A DNA stretch of 64,000 nt from Ascoidea asiatica (lineage: Eukaryota; Ascomycota; Saccharomycetes; Ascoideales; Ascoideaceae), in the NCBI GenBank assembly GCA_001600695.1, contig BCKQ01000005.1, positions 260,593 through 324,592 of the forward strand, given 5' to 3'. How positions within the stretch are numbered: the stretch's first letter is position 1; each line of letters begins with the position of its first letter. Positions 1 through 9,900 of the stretch are shown piece after piece. The translations under genes were made by a program, and so were the position numbers. The notes below the pieces were generated by a model, which saw nothing but the letters and a program-made list of their open reading frames with translations, had not been told where the DNA came from and did not search any database.

Positions 1-2628
1 TTTAAAAGACAAACTCGTGGTTCGAGAGATCCTACTGGCAGATCAAAACTACAAAAGGCTTGCTCTAAAGGTAATTATGATTTAGCAAAGCAATTAATTG
101 AAGAAGGTGCTGACGTTGATAGTCGTGATAATGCCGGAACAACTGGTCTTCACGAAGCTTGTCTCAAAGGCTATTTGAACATCGTGAAACTATTGATAAA
201 CTCAAGCGCAACCATTGATATCAAAACGGGGTTGGAAAATGATACTCCATTAATAGATGCCGCTTCTAATGGTCATCATAATGTGGTAAAATATCTTTTA
301 GAAAAAGGTTCTGACCCTAGAATAATGAATGAACAAGGTCAGACTGCCATGGATGTTTTAGATGATGATGATGAAGAAACAGCTGAAACAAGAAAATTAC
401 TAAGAGAAGCGGCCTTAAAATTGAAAACAGCAGAAAAACCTTCAGAAGATTTTTCTGATCCGGATACTGACTCCACATCTAGTGAAGAAAAAAACGAATT
501 TACCAAACACAGAAGAGGAGCTTCAAATCATCAATCTAGAAGTGATATTTTATTGGTCGATCTTACTACCCGAACTGGAAGAAATGAAATTTATAAAAGA
601 GCAAGTGATGGTGATTATGAGTATGTCATTACTTACATAATTAATGGGGGTGTACCGGATGTTGAAGTTCTTTTATTGGCAGCACGATATGGACATGCAG
701 ATATTGTTAGTGTTTTGTTAGGGTCTGGTGCGAATGTTAATCAATTATTAGATGATGGTTCTACTGTCCTAATGAATACTGTTGGACGAGGGCATGTTGG
801 TATAGTAAAGCTTTTACTTGAAAATGGAGCAAATCCTTTGAAAAAAAGACCTGGCGATTTTAAAACAGCGTTCGATATAGCAAAAGATTCTGATCTTGCC
901 GAAGAAGAAGAAATTCTTGAAATAAAGAAATATTCTAAATTATTCAAAAAAAATAAGGGCAATAATGCAAGTGAACTTCTGCCTGGTGTGTCAGGGGAGA
1001 ATGCCAAAAAGTCTCGTAAAAGAAAGTTGATCAGGGGATCTGATAGAGGATCCGATAAAGGATCAGAAAGCTCATCTATTCAAGATTTTACTACAAAAAA
1101 ATCCAGAAAATCTCCCTCAATTATGTCAGATGATAATTACGATTCTAAAAAATTGTCTGAACAGCCTGAAAATATAGACTGTAAGGTAAAGCAAGAAAAA
1201 AATTTTAAGGATATGAAAAAAAATTTAATTCCACTAAAAAATGAGCAGGAAAGTGATCTATTAAGGTCAGAAAATTTAACTTTACCTTCAGAATTATCTC
1301 TTATTCAACCAAAATTGGACAAAGAAGTTCATAAAGATGATTTAGCTGATATAATTCGTGAAAAAAATTCGAAAAGTAACCTGGATCTTAATAATATTTT
1401 CAATGATGATGATGATCCCAAAAATAGTGATAAAAAAGAAAATGTAATTGAGAAAAAGTCAATGGTTCACTTGGATGAAAAGCATAAGATTTTAAATACA
1501 ACATTGAAAGAAAAAGTTCCAGGCGTATCCGAGGAAAAAAGAGAAAAATCACCTTCTTCAACTATTATGAAATCTAGATCTGTAACCCCAAATTTTATCA
1601 GTTCATCTTCAGCAGTTGTTTCCCCAGATAAAAACTTAACTGATAAATTAAATGCAATACCGGAAGAGAAGAGTCCAAGAAAGGAAGGGAAAGTTGAAAA
1701 GGAATCAGAAACAAGCCTGGTATTGGAGGAAAAAAAATTAGAATACAAAAAATTGAAAGAAAAGGAAGCTAGAGAGTTATATGAACAAAAAAAAGAAGCT
1801 GCAAAGAAGGCTAGAAGACAAAAAATTTTGGATAGTATAAAAGAAAATGAAAAACGAAAAGAGGAAGAGAAAAAAAAGATTAGTCTTCAGGAAGAAGAGA
1901 AACGAAAAATTGCTAAATTGGAAGCTGAGGAAGAAGAGAAAAAAATTAGGATTAAATTCTTGAAAGAAAAAAAAAGGAAAGAGCAAATTCAAAGAAAAAA
2001 AATACGAGAGTACTATCCATATGAACTTAGGGTGGCAGAATTTTTTCCTGCCGGAAAAGATTTTCGTTCACAGGAAGAAATTTTTATTAATTCAATGAAA
2101 TATTTACCATTCTATTACATTGTGGAAAGAAATGAAAAATGGGTTGTCGATTTACAAGTTAATTTAGTAACAGCATTAGAAAATCTATATGACAAATATC
2201 CTAAAGTTGCCAGATTTTCTGTTAGTCCAAAACAAAAGTTAAGACTATGGAATATATTGTATCCTGTTCTTGGTGATAAAAGACCTGTAGGAATCAAGAA
2301 GCAATTGGAGAACTTTAAGAAAGAAGAAAGTATATTTGAGCTATTGGAATTAAATTGGGTCAAATTCAGTAATGTTGAAGATTTTTTACAAAAAGATTAC
2401 AAAGATATCATTAAAGCAATGGAAAAACAGAATATGATTGAAATTGATTTAGATATGGATATGAGAATTAGAGAAAAAGGTAAGTTAAATGATAATGAAT
2501 TGGATATGAGTATGGAAGATTCAAGCAGTAGTTCAAAAAAAGTTTTGGTTCCTAGAAAATTTGCAGGTAGAAATTTAGCTTTAAAAAGTATATATAATAG
2601 TAACTTTAGTGATATGAAAGAGTGGTAG
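1..2628 (+). CDS. HOS4: Ankyrin-repeat subunit of the Set3 histone deacetylase complex (Hos4-like), 5' end outside window
   Basis: The frame is open from base 1 and the first in-frame ATG (175) falls inside an ankyrin repeat, so the gene begins upstream of the window; 875 residues are visible. Two ankyrin blocks are seen: one at about residues 15-125 (repeats with GTTGLHEA and DTPLIDAASNGHHNVVKYLL), and a second at about residues 245-345 (LLLAARYGHADIVSVLL, GHVGIVKLLLENGANP). They are separated by an acidic segment. A long Lys/Glu-rich charged region with predicted coiled coil (about 570-720) follows, then a conserved-looking C-terminal domain starting near YYPYELRVAEFFPAG. Hos4 and its relatives share this split ankyrin plus charged-tail plan. 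Known role of the family: scaffold in the Set3C deacetylase complex that binds H3K4me2 chromatin through Set3. The ortholog call is mine from the architecture and the RDxxGRxKLQxAC start of the first repeat. Confidence 0.8.
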   Translation, partial: FKRQTRGSRDPTGRSKLQKACSKGNYDLAKQLIEEGADVDSRDNAGTTGLHEACLKGYLNIVKLLINSSATIDIKTGLENDTPLIDAASNGHHNVVKYLLEKGSDPRIMNEQGQTAMDVLDDDDEETAETRKLLREAALKLKTAEKPSEDFSDPDTDSTSSEEKNEFTKHRRGASNHQSRSDILLVDLTTRTGRNEIYKRASDGDYEYVITYIINGGVPDVEVLLLAARYGHADIVSVLLGSGANVNQLLDDGSTVLMNTVGRGHVGIVKLLLENGANPLKKRPGDFKTAFDIAKDSDLAEEEEILEIKKYSKLFKKNKGNNASELLPGVSGENAKKSRKRKLIRGSDRGSDKGSESSSIQDFTTKKSRKSPSIMSDDNYDSKKLSEQPENIDCKVKQEKNFKDMKKNLIPLKNEQESDLLRSENLTLPSELSLIQPKLDKEVHKDDLADIIREKNSKSNLDLNNIFNDDDDPKNSDKKENVIEKKSMVHLDEKHKILNTTLKEKVPGVSEEKREKSPSSTIMKSRSVTPNFISSSSAVVSPDKNLTDKLNAIPEEKSPRKEGKVEKESETSLVLEEKKLEYKKLKEKEARELYEQKKEAAKKARRQKILDSIKENEKRKEEEKKKISLQEEEKRKIAKLEAEEEEKKIRIKFLKEKKRKEQIQRKKIREYYPYELRVAEFFPAGKDFRSQEEIFINSMKYLPFYYIVERNEKWVVDLQVNLVTALENLYDKYPKVARFSVSPKQKLRLWNILYPVLGDKRPVGIKKQLENFKKEESIFELLELNWVKFSNVEDFLQKDYKDIIKAMEKQNMIEIDLDMDMRIREKGKLNDNELDMSMEDSSSSSKKVLVPRKFAGRNLALKSIYNSNFSDMKEW

Positions 2629-2938
2629 AATAATTTTTATTGAATCTCTTTGAGTTTTTGCTATTTAATTTTTTTTTTTTTGTTTTGTGATGTATTATAA
2701 ATTTTTGATTTTTGATTTTTGATTTTATAATTGTGTAATATAAAAAGACTTAGTAGGCAAAAATTATGAACAAAATTTTTGTTTGATTTATTAAATTTAA
2801 AATAGAATATGGAATGTATAAATTATAAGAGTAAATAGATATTAAATATTGAATACTAAAAAAAAATATAAAATATTAAATATAAAATATAAAACATGAA
2901 ATATGAAAGAAAAACAAAAGTGTTCTTGAAAATTTAGC
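2629..2938. other. Convergent intergenic region HOS4 / ISU1
   Basis: Both genes end here (HOS4 on plus, ISU1 on minus). It contains only AT-rich sequence with short imperfect repeats: a TTTTTGA heptamer repeated three times around 2700-2722 and TATAAAA/AATATTAAAT-like repeats around 2868-2900. No coding signal is visible; it presumably carries both 3' UTRs and poly(A) signals. Confidence 0.6.
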
Positions 2939-3535
2939 TTAGATTGATTGTTGAGGAGTCACACCATTTGGTCCTAAAGTTGGATTTTTATAGAATTTAG
3001 CCCTCTTATTTTTATAATCTTTAACAGCACTTTTAATTGCATCTTCAGCAAGCATAGAACAATGCAATTTTACAGGAGGTAAAGATAATTCTTTGGCTAT
3101 TAAAGTATTTTTTATTTCTAGAGCTTCGTTTATATTTTTACCTCTAATTAATTCAGTTGCAAAACTTGAAGAAGCAATGGCAGAGCCACAGCCAAAAGTT
3201 TTGAATTTTACATCTTCTATAGTACCATCATCAGATACTTTTATTTGTAATCTCATTACATCACCACAAGCTGGAGCACCTACTAAACCAGTTCCAACGT
3301 CTGGAGAGTTTCTATCTAAAGAACCGACATTTCTAGGATGCTGATAATGATCAATAACTTTTGGATGATAAGATCTTTTCTGAATATTAATATTGGATAT
3401 AATTGAGATTGATTGTGAGTTAGATAAATTTTCTGAATTTATTGATTTTAAAGATTTAATATACACAGCTGATGGAATTATATTTCCAGAAAGCATTTGC
3501 TTTGGTATACTAGTCAAAATAGATCTGGTGAACAT
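2939..3535 (-). CDS. ISU1: Mitochondrial iron-sulfur cluster scaffold protein Isu1/Isu2
   Basis: 198 residues. The N-terminal ~55 residues (MFTRSILTSIPKQML..., ending near KRSYHPKV) form a basic, hydroxyl-rich mitochondrial presequence. The IscU domain then begins at VIDHYQHPRNVGSLD. All three cluster-ligand cysteines are present: PACGDV, FGCGSA and LHCSML. The LPPVK motif, which Hsp70 (Ssq1) recognises, directly precedes the third. The Asp in GTGLVGAPACGD is also kept. Role: matrix scaffold on which Nfs1/Isd11 and frataxin build [2Fe-2S] clusters before Jac1/Ssq1 transfer. The tail after VKDYKNKRAKF carries about 20 extra residues (NPTLGPNGVTPQQSI). It is convergent with HOS4 and has a long upstream region shared only with SDH3. 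Confidence 0.97.
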   Translation of the reverse strand: MFTRSILTSIPKQMLSGNIIPSAVYIKSLKSINSENLSNSQSISIISNINIQKRSYHPKVIDHYQHPRNVGSLDRNSPDVGTGLVGAPACGDVMRLQIKVSDDGTIEDVKFKTFGCGSAIASSSFATELIRGKNINEALEIKNTLIAKELSLPPVKLHCSMLAEDAIKSAVKDYKNKRAKFYKNPTLGPNGVTPQQSI

Positions 3536-4570
3536 TTTGCTATAAATTATACTGAGAGTTTATAAGGAATAAATATTTTGTAAGTAGAATGAAGTAAATT
3601 TAATTAGATTATATAAAAAAAATCAATAAAATTTTTTTATTGAATAATTATATGAAATTTTATTAAATATTAATGTAATGAATTGTAAAAAATAAGTAAA
3701 TATATTTAAATAAAAGGAATTTAACAGTTTTATATAAAACTAGATATTGATATTTTATTAAATTTATAATAAAAGTGTAATATGAGAATAGCAAGAATAG
3801 ATTTAGTAATCGTAATTTACTATGATATTTGAACTATTATGTAGTTTTATCTACCTAGCTAATCTGCTTGATGTACTGTTGGCCGTGATAAAACTAGTAG
3901 TAGTAAATCAAAGGATAAAATGAAAAGCAGCAAAAACAAGTCAAAACTAGTCAAAAAATAAGTCAAGAATTCAAAAACTCAAAGAAATTCCAGAAAAAAT
4001 TCACAGAAAAAGCAGAGAAAACAAAAAAATAAAAACAATCACGGCAATTGTTCCTTCACTACATAAACATCAACAACAGTGGACTTAACCTGAAAACAAC
4101 ACTAGTAAACTACTAACCCGCCATAGACCGCTAAAGCTGCACCCGCTTCCACAATATTCTGTTCTAGGAAATTAATAATCAGTCTTAGTTCTGGGCTTTT
4201 ATTATGTCTTTAGATATCAAGACTCAAGTCTTGAGCCTTTTATCTTGCAACTATGGTTTGAAGCTCGAGATCTTAAGTCCGCTCTGCAGTGCGATGATTT
4301 AACTTGAACTTCAAAAAACACTGTGATGCTACACCGTCAGCATGACTGGGGGTGGGGAATACCATTCTCTTAAGGGCTGACTGATACACTCAAACCTTTA
4401 GGTATCCGAAAACCGGCAGCAATCACGTTTATTTTAATCAAAAAAAAATTAATCACATGAGTTTACGTAACTTTGTTTTACATATTTCTGCATATAAATG
4501 TAACTAGAGGTATTTTAAAACATTATATTGCAAGTATTCAATATTTATATGATTTCAAAACAACTTCTTC

Positions 4571-4578
4571 TTATTGGC
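4571..4578 (-). promoter_or_regulatory. HAP2/3/4/5-type CCAAT box upstream of SDH3
   Basis: The sequence TTATTGGC matches the yeast HAP consensus TNATTGGY. It sits about 510 bp before the SDH3 start. Respiratory genes including SDH subunits are classic targets of the Hap complex, so the position is biologically sensible; function is inferred. Confidence 0.4.
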
Positions 4579-4735
4579 TGAAGAGCAGTAAAACAGAGCT
4601 TTCTGGACCGTCTTCGGAAAACAGCATATCTGGGGAAAAACCTGTGATCCAGTCGATGAAATGGATCCAGAGCAATGGTTTCATAGTTTTGGGACTGTGC
4701 TTTTTTTTGAGTCTTTAAGCTGCTTTTCTCATTGA

Positions 4736-4743
4736 TTATTGGT
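4736..4743 (-). promoter_or_regulatory. Second HAP-type CCAAT box upstream of SDH3
   Basis: TTATTGGT, again an exact match to TNATTGGY, about 350 bp before the SDH3 ATG. Two matches in one respiratory-gene promoter strengthen the case for Hap control, although each alone is a short motif. Confidence 0.42.
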
Positions 4744-5089
4744 TTGAACTGTAGAGTAGATCTTAGCTATGAATCCATACAGTAGCATAGTAATTCAGAT
4801 CGAATGTAAACTCATTAACCTAAACTGAAGTTGTTATTTGGATTTATCAGATATGATATGATATGATATTATAATAATATACCTTGAAAATATAATAACA
4901 AAAATCTAATTTTAATAGACTATACTAATTATTAAATTACTATCATTGCTTTACTTAAGTCCTAATAAAACTTTTTTATATTTTATTAAGCACATTCAAT
5001 TAAATTCGTCAAGATAGAAATTGAATTATTTTGTTTATTATTGAATCTTACAAATTGCAAAAAAAAGAGTTATACAATATTGATTAAAA

Positions 5090-5665
5090 ATGTTTGCTCG
5101 TGGAAGTCTAGGACTTGTTAAATCAACTTTTTCAAAACAATCAATTAAAAATTTCAATAATGTTAAACCTTTTATATTAAAATCTTCTATATCTTCAACC
5201 ACTTCTCAATCTTCCTCAATTTCAACTACTCCAACCATCGAAACTACTCCTGATGAAGAACAATCAATTTTAGTAGCCCAAAGAGTTAATAGACCAACTT
5301 CTCCACATTTAGATATATATAAACCTCAATTAACAATGGTTTTATCTGGTGCTCATCGTATAACTGGTGTATTTATGGCTTTTGGTTTTTATGGAATAAC
5401 TTGTTCTTATACTGCTGCAACTATTCTTGGTTTACCTTTTGATCATCATTTATTTTTCAGTTTAATTGAATCTTTACCAGTATATTTACAATATGCTTTC
5501 AAAGCTGCCTTAGCTTATCCTTTTGCTTTTCATTTAGGTAATGGTTTAAGACATTTTGTTTGGGATTTCGGTAAAGAATTATCAATCAAAGGTATCTATA
5601 GAACTGGTTATGCTGCTTTAGCCTTTGGTGCTGTTTTTGGTTCTGCTTTAATCTTATTTAAATAG
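5090..5665 (+). CDS. SDH3: Succinate dehydrogenase cytochrome b subunit (complex II membrane anchor)
   Basis: 191 residues. A Ser/Thr-rich mitochondrial presequence of about 60 residues leads into the SdhC signature RPTSPHLDIYKPQL. This is followed by SGAHRITGVFM, where the SxxHRxTG motif lies near the ubiquinone and haem site. Three membrane helices are visible: about residues 90-110 (GVFMAFGFYGITCSYTAA), 125-150, and 168-190 at the C-terminus. A conserved His occurs in NGLRHFVWD, the usual haem b ligand region. Role: anchors Sdh1/Sdh2 in the inner membrane and passes electrons from succinate to ubiquinone. The ATG at 5090 is the first in frame and gives a proper presequence. Two CCAAT boxes upstream suggest Hap regulation. 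Confidence 0.96.
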   Translation: MFARGSLGLVKSTFSKQSIKNFNNVKPFILKSSISSTTSQSSSISTTPTIETTPDEEQSILVAQRVNRPTSPHLDIYKPQLTMVLSGAHRITGVFMAFGFYGITCSYTAATILGLPFDHHLFFSLIESLPVYLQYAFKAALAYPFAFHLGNGLRHFVWDFGKELSIKGIYRTGYAALAFGAVFGSALILFK

Positions 5666-5967
5666 ACAATTTCAATTTAATCGATTCATAAATCTATACA
5701 TTTAAATTATTCTGACTCTTTCATCAATATTTTGAATTATATTTCATTTAATTTATATATATTTGAAACTAAAAAATTATAAAATCATAAAATAGTAAAA
5801 AAAAAGATTTAAATTTTTATATATACATATTACTATTTCTCAATTATGTCACAAATATTTATTTTCTCTTTATCTATAAGATTTTTATATACATTTGACT
5901 TGAATATAAGTTCTGATTAAAAAATTATAAATATTTTATACAATTGTTTTTTATACAATTCATAAAT
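5666..5967. other. Convergent intergenic region SDH3 / MRPL31
   Basis: About 300 bp of very AT-rich sequence holding the 3' ends of both genes. No gene or clear motif is seen. Confidence 0.6.
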
Positions 5968-6405
5968 CTAAAAATTATCTGGATTTGTTCTGATTGATAA
6001 TCTCGTCCATTTTGGTACTTTATGTATACTTTTTCTATAACCTCTTGACGTTTTACAAAAAACTGTATATTTATCTCTTGATGGCATTTCATATTCTTTT
6101 GGAAAAATATTAGAATCATTTAATAATTCTAATTTTTTAGGTATTTCTTGTTGGGTACTTTTCAATCCTTTAGTTAATAATTTTATTGTATTATCCACAT
6201 TCTTTAATCTTTTTCTTTGACGTGCTTTTTGTGGTGATGATAATCTCCATGGGGTTTTCCTTTTTTGAAAAATCAATAAAAAAAATGTTAGTTAAATATT
6301 ATTAAGATGGTATAAAATACAAATACAATTTTATATTCCTTTGAAATAAACTCACCATAATAAACCACCAAGGGCAACTGGTGAAGCTTTGAAAACACCA
6401 AACAT
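5968..6405 (-). CDS. MRPL31: Mitochondrial large-subunit ribosomal protein mL60 (MrpL31), spliced
   Basis: Two exons on the minus strand: 6405-6356 (first exon) and 6259-5968 (second). The spliced protein has 113 residues and begins MFGVFKASPVALGGLLW. The splice completes the Trp codon and reads into KTPWRLSSPQKARQRKRLKNVD. This is the same arrangement as yeast MrpL31 (LLWKIPWRMS...QKTRQRERLRNVD). The C-terminal FPKEYEMPSRDKY...GYRKSIHKVPKWTRLSIR block also matches closely. Role: component of the mitochondrial ribosome large subunit. Without splicing, the second exon alone starts at a false internal ATG. It shares a divergent promoter with POL2. Confidence 0.95.
6260..6355 (-). other. Intron of MRPL31 (96 bp)
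   Basis: Read on the minus strand, the donor is GTGAGT (from 6355), the branch-point sequence is TTAACTAAC (6295-6287), and the acceptor is AAAAAAG ending at 6260. Splicing joins phase-2 exons and restores the conserved LLWKTPWR junction. Confidence 0.93.
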
Positions 6406-6998
6406 AATCAGAATTGCTTTAAAGAAGTTATTCTTTGATACCTAAAAACAAACTTCACTTTCAATATTACTTTCTTGGGAATTTTATTTGAATTGAATTA
6501 GTATTGTAATGCATTTCAATTATTTGGTCAAGTTTCAGATTCCTGATCGAAATCAACATCTTTAGAGAATTTTTCGAATACCCACGGGCCCCAAATAAAA
6601 AATATCACATGATTTTAGGTAATCATTATTTGTTAATACGCGTTAATCAATTTAATCTTTTAAAAATTTGATAGTTACGCGCCATGAATAACTTTATAAA
6701 AGTATATTTTGAAATATGATTTTTAGCTATTACCGGTTTCTCGAATTCTAAATTGAAATAATTTCAATCTTTCAATGAAAAATTTAATATAATATTAATT
6801 GGTTTCAAATTTAATTGTAAGAGTATACTTAAGAATCTTTCTTTATTTCTTGCTAAATTATTCATTCTTTTAGTGTTATATACAACAGATTCATTTTGAA
6901 TTCAGCAAATAATGAATTATACCTCAAGTTAATTAATGAACTTCTTTTTATAATAATTTCATATCAATAAGAATAGCAAATCTAAAGAAAAAAAAAGA
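6406..6998. other. Divergent promoter MRPL31 / POL2
   Basis: No gene here. It holds two MCB-type elements listed separately, and an A/T-rich stretch next to POL2 with AAAGAAAAAAAAAGA just before the ATG. Confidence 0.6.
6638..6643. promoter_or_regulatory. MluI cell-cycle box (MCB) upstream of POL2
   Basis: A perfect ACGCGT, about 355 bp before the POL2 ATG. A second ACGCGC lies at 6677-6682. MCBs bind MBF (Mbp1/Swi6) and drive G1/S expression of DNA-replication genes, POL2 among them in S. cerevisiae. In a genome this AT-rich, two ACGCG cores within 45 bp are unlikely to be chance. Confidence 0.7.
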
Positions 6999-9900
6999 AT
7001 GGCTAAAAGAAGTAAATTTGAAAAATCCAAATATGGTAACTCCAACGATAATAATTTTTTCTCAAAAAATGAAAATGCTTTAAACAAAAAGCTAATAAAA
7101 TTAGATCAATCTAAAAAAATCGATGAAATTGATTCACTTATGGGATTTGATAGATTTGAAACTGGGCCAAAAAAATCGGGATGGTTAGTTAATATTCATC
7201 CTTCAACTATATACAATGAGTCTGATTCAAGATTACTTGGTAATGCTGCCGTCGATTTATACTTCTTGGATAAAGAAGGTGGAACTTTCAAAGCTACTAT
7301 TCAATACGATCCTTACTTTTTATTATCCTGTACAAACATCGATTATCAAAATGAAATTGAAGAATACTTAACAAGAAAATTAGATGGACTAGTAAAGGGT
7401 ATAAAAGGATTGACAAAAGAAGATTTGTCTCAAACAAATCATTTATTGGGTTTAAAACAAAATTATCTTAAAATATTTTTTCATAATATAACGGATTTAT
7501 TCGAGGCTAGAAGAATTATAAATCAAATAATTGATTTAAATAAAAAAAATAATGAAATGAAAAATATTTATGAATCGTTACTTGATTTGGATAACTTCAA
7601 TGACAATAAAATCAATGAACTTGAAAATGATGAAAGAACAAATCCTTCAAGATTTATAAGCGATATCAGAGAATATGATGTTCCGTTTCATGTCAGAGTT
7701 GCAATTGATAAGAATATACGGGTAGGAAAATGGTACAGTGTTGATCCTAATGGTGATTCTGAAAATAATATAGTATTAGAAGAACTTGATATTGTGGCTC
7801 CAGCAGATCCAGTTATTTTGGCTTACGATATTGAAACAACAAAAGCCCCATTGAAGTTTCCAGACTCAAGTATTGACCAAATAATGATGATATCTTATAT
7901 GATTGATGGGGAAGGGTTTCTTATAACCAACAGAGAAATTATCAGTAAGGATATTGATAATTTTGAATATACTCCGAGATCCGAATATAAAGGATTATTT
8001 GAAATATATAATGCAGAGAATGAAGAGGATTTGATTAAATATTTTTTTGATCATATAAAAGAGTCAAAGCCTACAGTCATTGCAACATTTAATGGTGATT
8101 TCTTTGATTGGCCTTTTGTAGAAGCAAGAGCTGAGTACCATAATATTTCAATGTTTGATGAGATTGGTTTTAAAAAAGATTCAGAGGGTGAGTATAAATC
8201 AGCCTATTGCGCTCATATGGATTGTTATAGATGGGTTAGACGTGATTCTTACTTACCACAAGGATCACAAGGTTTGAAGGCTGTTACATTGGCAAAACTT
8301 GGGTATAATCCGTTAGAATTAGACCCAGAATTAATGACTCCTTATGCAATTGAAAAACCTCAAGTATTGGCCGAATATTCTGTCTCTGATGCTGTAGCCA
8401 CTTATTATTTGTATTATAAATATGTTCATCCATTTATATTTTCATTGGCAACCATTATACCGCTAAATCCCGACGAGGTTTTAAGGAAGGGTACAGGTAC
8501 TTTATGTGAAATGCTATTGATGGTTCAAGCTTATAGTCATAATATTGTTTTCCCAAACAAACATAAAGACACTTTGGAAAAATTCTTTGATGGACATTTG
8601 TTGGAATCTGAAACTTATGTCGGAGGACACGTTGAGTCATTGGAAACTGGTGTATTTAGATCTGATTTGAAAAGCACTTTTACTATTGACCCTTCTGTAG
8701 TTGATGAATTTTTAGATGATCTCTCCGAAATTATAAAGTTCTCTGTTCAAGATGAAAATAAAAAGTCCATGGAAGATGTCTTGAATTATGAAGAGGTTTA
8801 TGATCAAATTAAAAGTCAATTACTTGATTTTCAATCTAAGCCTAAACTCAATGAAAATCCATTGATTTACCATGTTGATGTAGCTTCTATGTATCCCAAT
8901 ATTATGATATCCAATAGACTTCAACCTGATTCTATAAAAACTGAAAAGGATTGTGCGTTATGTGAGTTTAATACTATAGATAAGCAATGTGATAGAAGAT
9001 TAACGTGGGCTTGGAGAGGTGAGTTTTATCCTGCAAAAATGGATGAATATAACATGATCAAAAGAGCTTTGCAAAATGAAACTTTTCAAGTTTCTAAAAG
9101 TAACTTTGATGAAACTAAAGTAGAAAAGGACTTTGGCAACTTAAGTTACTCTGATCAAATGTCTTTTATCAAGAAAAATCTTAACAGCTATTCCAGGAAA
9201 GTTTACCACAGAACAGTTGTAACAGAAACTAAGAATAAGGAGGCAATTGTTTGCCAAAGAGAGAATCCTTTTTATATTGACACAGTTAGAAGTTTTAGAG
9301 ATCGTCGTTATACATATAAAGGAAAAGCTAAAGAATGGAAAAAGAAAGTTTCTCAAATAAACAGCGAAGATCATCATACGCTAGAAGAAGCTAAAAAAAT
9401 GGTAATAACTTATGACTCTTTGCAATTGGCCCACAAGGTCATTTTGAATTCATTCTATGGGTACGTCATGAGAAGGGGATCCAGATGGTATTCCATGGAA
9501 ATGGCAGGAATAACTTGTTTGACAGGTGCCACGATTATTCAAATGGCTCGTGCAATGGTTGAAAGATTTGGAAGACCTCTTGAGCTTGATACTGACGGTA
9601 TCTGGTGTATAATACCATCTTCTTTTCCTGATGAGTTTACTATTAAGCTTAAAAAAGGAAAAATTACTTTAAATTTTTTATGTACCATGCTTAATTATTT
9701 GGTGCATAAAAAGTTTACTAATGATCAATACCATGAATTGATAGACGCCAAACATTTTGAGTATTCTGTTCACAAAGAAAATTCCATTTATTTTGAACTA
9801 GATGGCCCATATAAAGCAATGGTATTACCAACTTCTAAAGAGGAAGGAAAAGGTATCAAGAAAAGATATGCTGTTTTTAATGATGATGGATCCTTGTCAG

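Larger units (their letters stand above)
3536..5089. other. Divergent intergenic region ISU1 / SDH3 (1.55 kb)
   Basis: This promoter region serves ISU1 (leftward) and SDH3 (rightward). I see no gene. The central part (about 3840-4440) is noticeably less AT-rich than its flanks and holds purine-rich AGTCAAAA-type repeats at 3935-3970. Two HAP-type CCAAT boxes lie on the SDH3 side and are listed separately. The only long open stretch (4473-4718) lacks an ATG start and resembles nothing known to me. A structured RNA in the 4100-4400 part cannot be excluded by eye. Confidence 0.5.

Noticed and set aside
4473-4718. 81-codon open frame between ISU1 and SDH3
   Set aside because: Begins with TTG rather than ATG and has no recognisable domain or neighbour logic.
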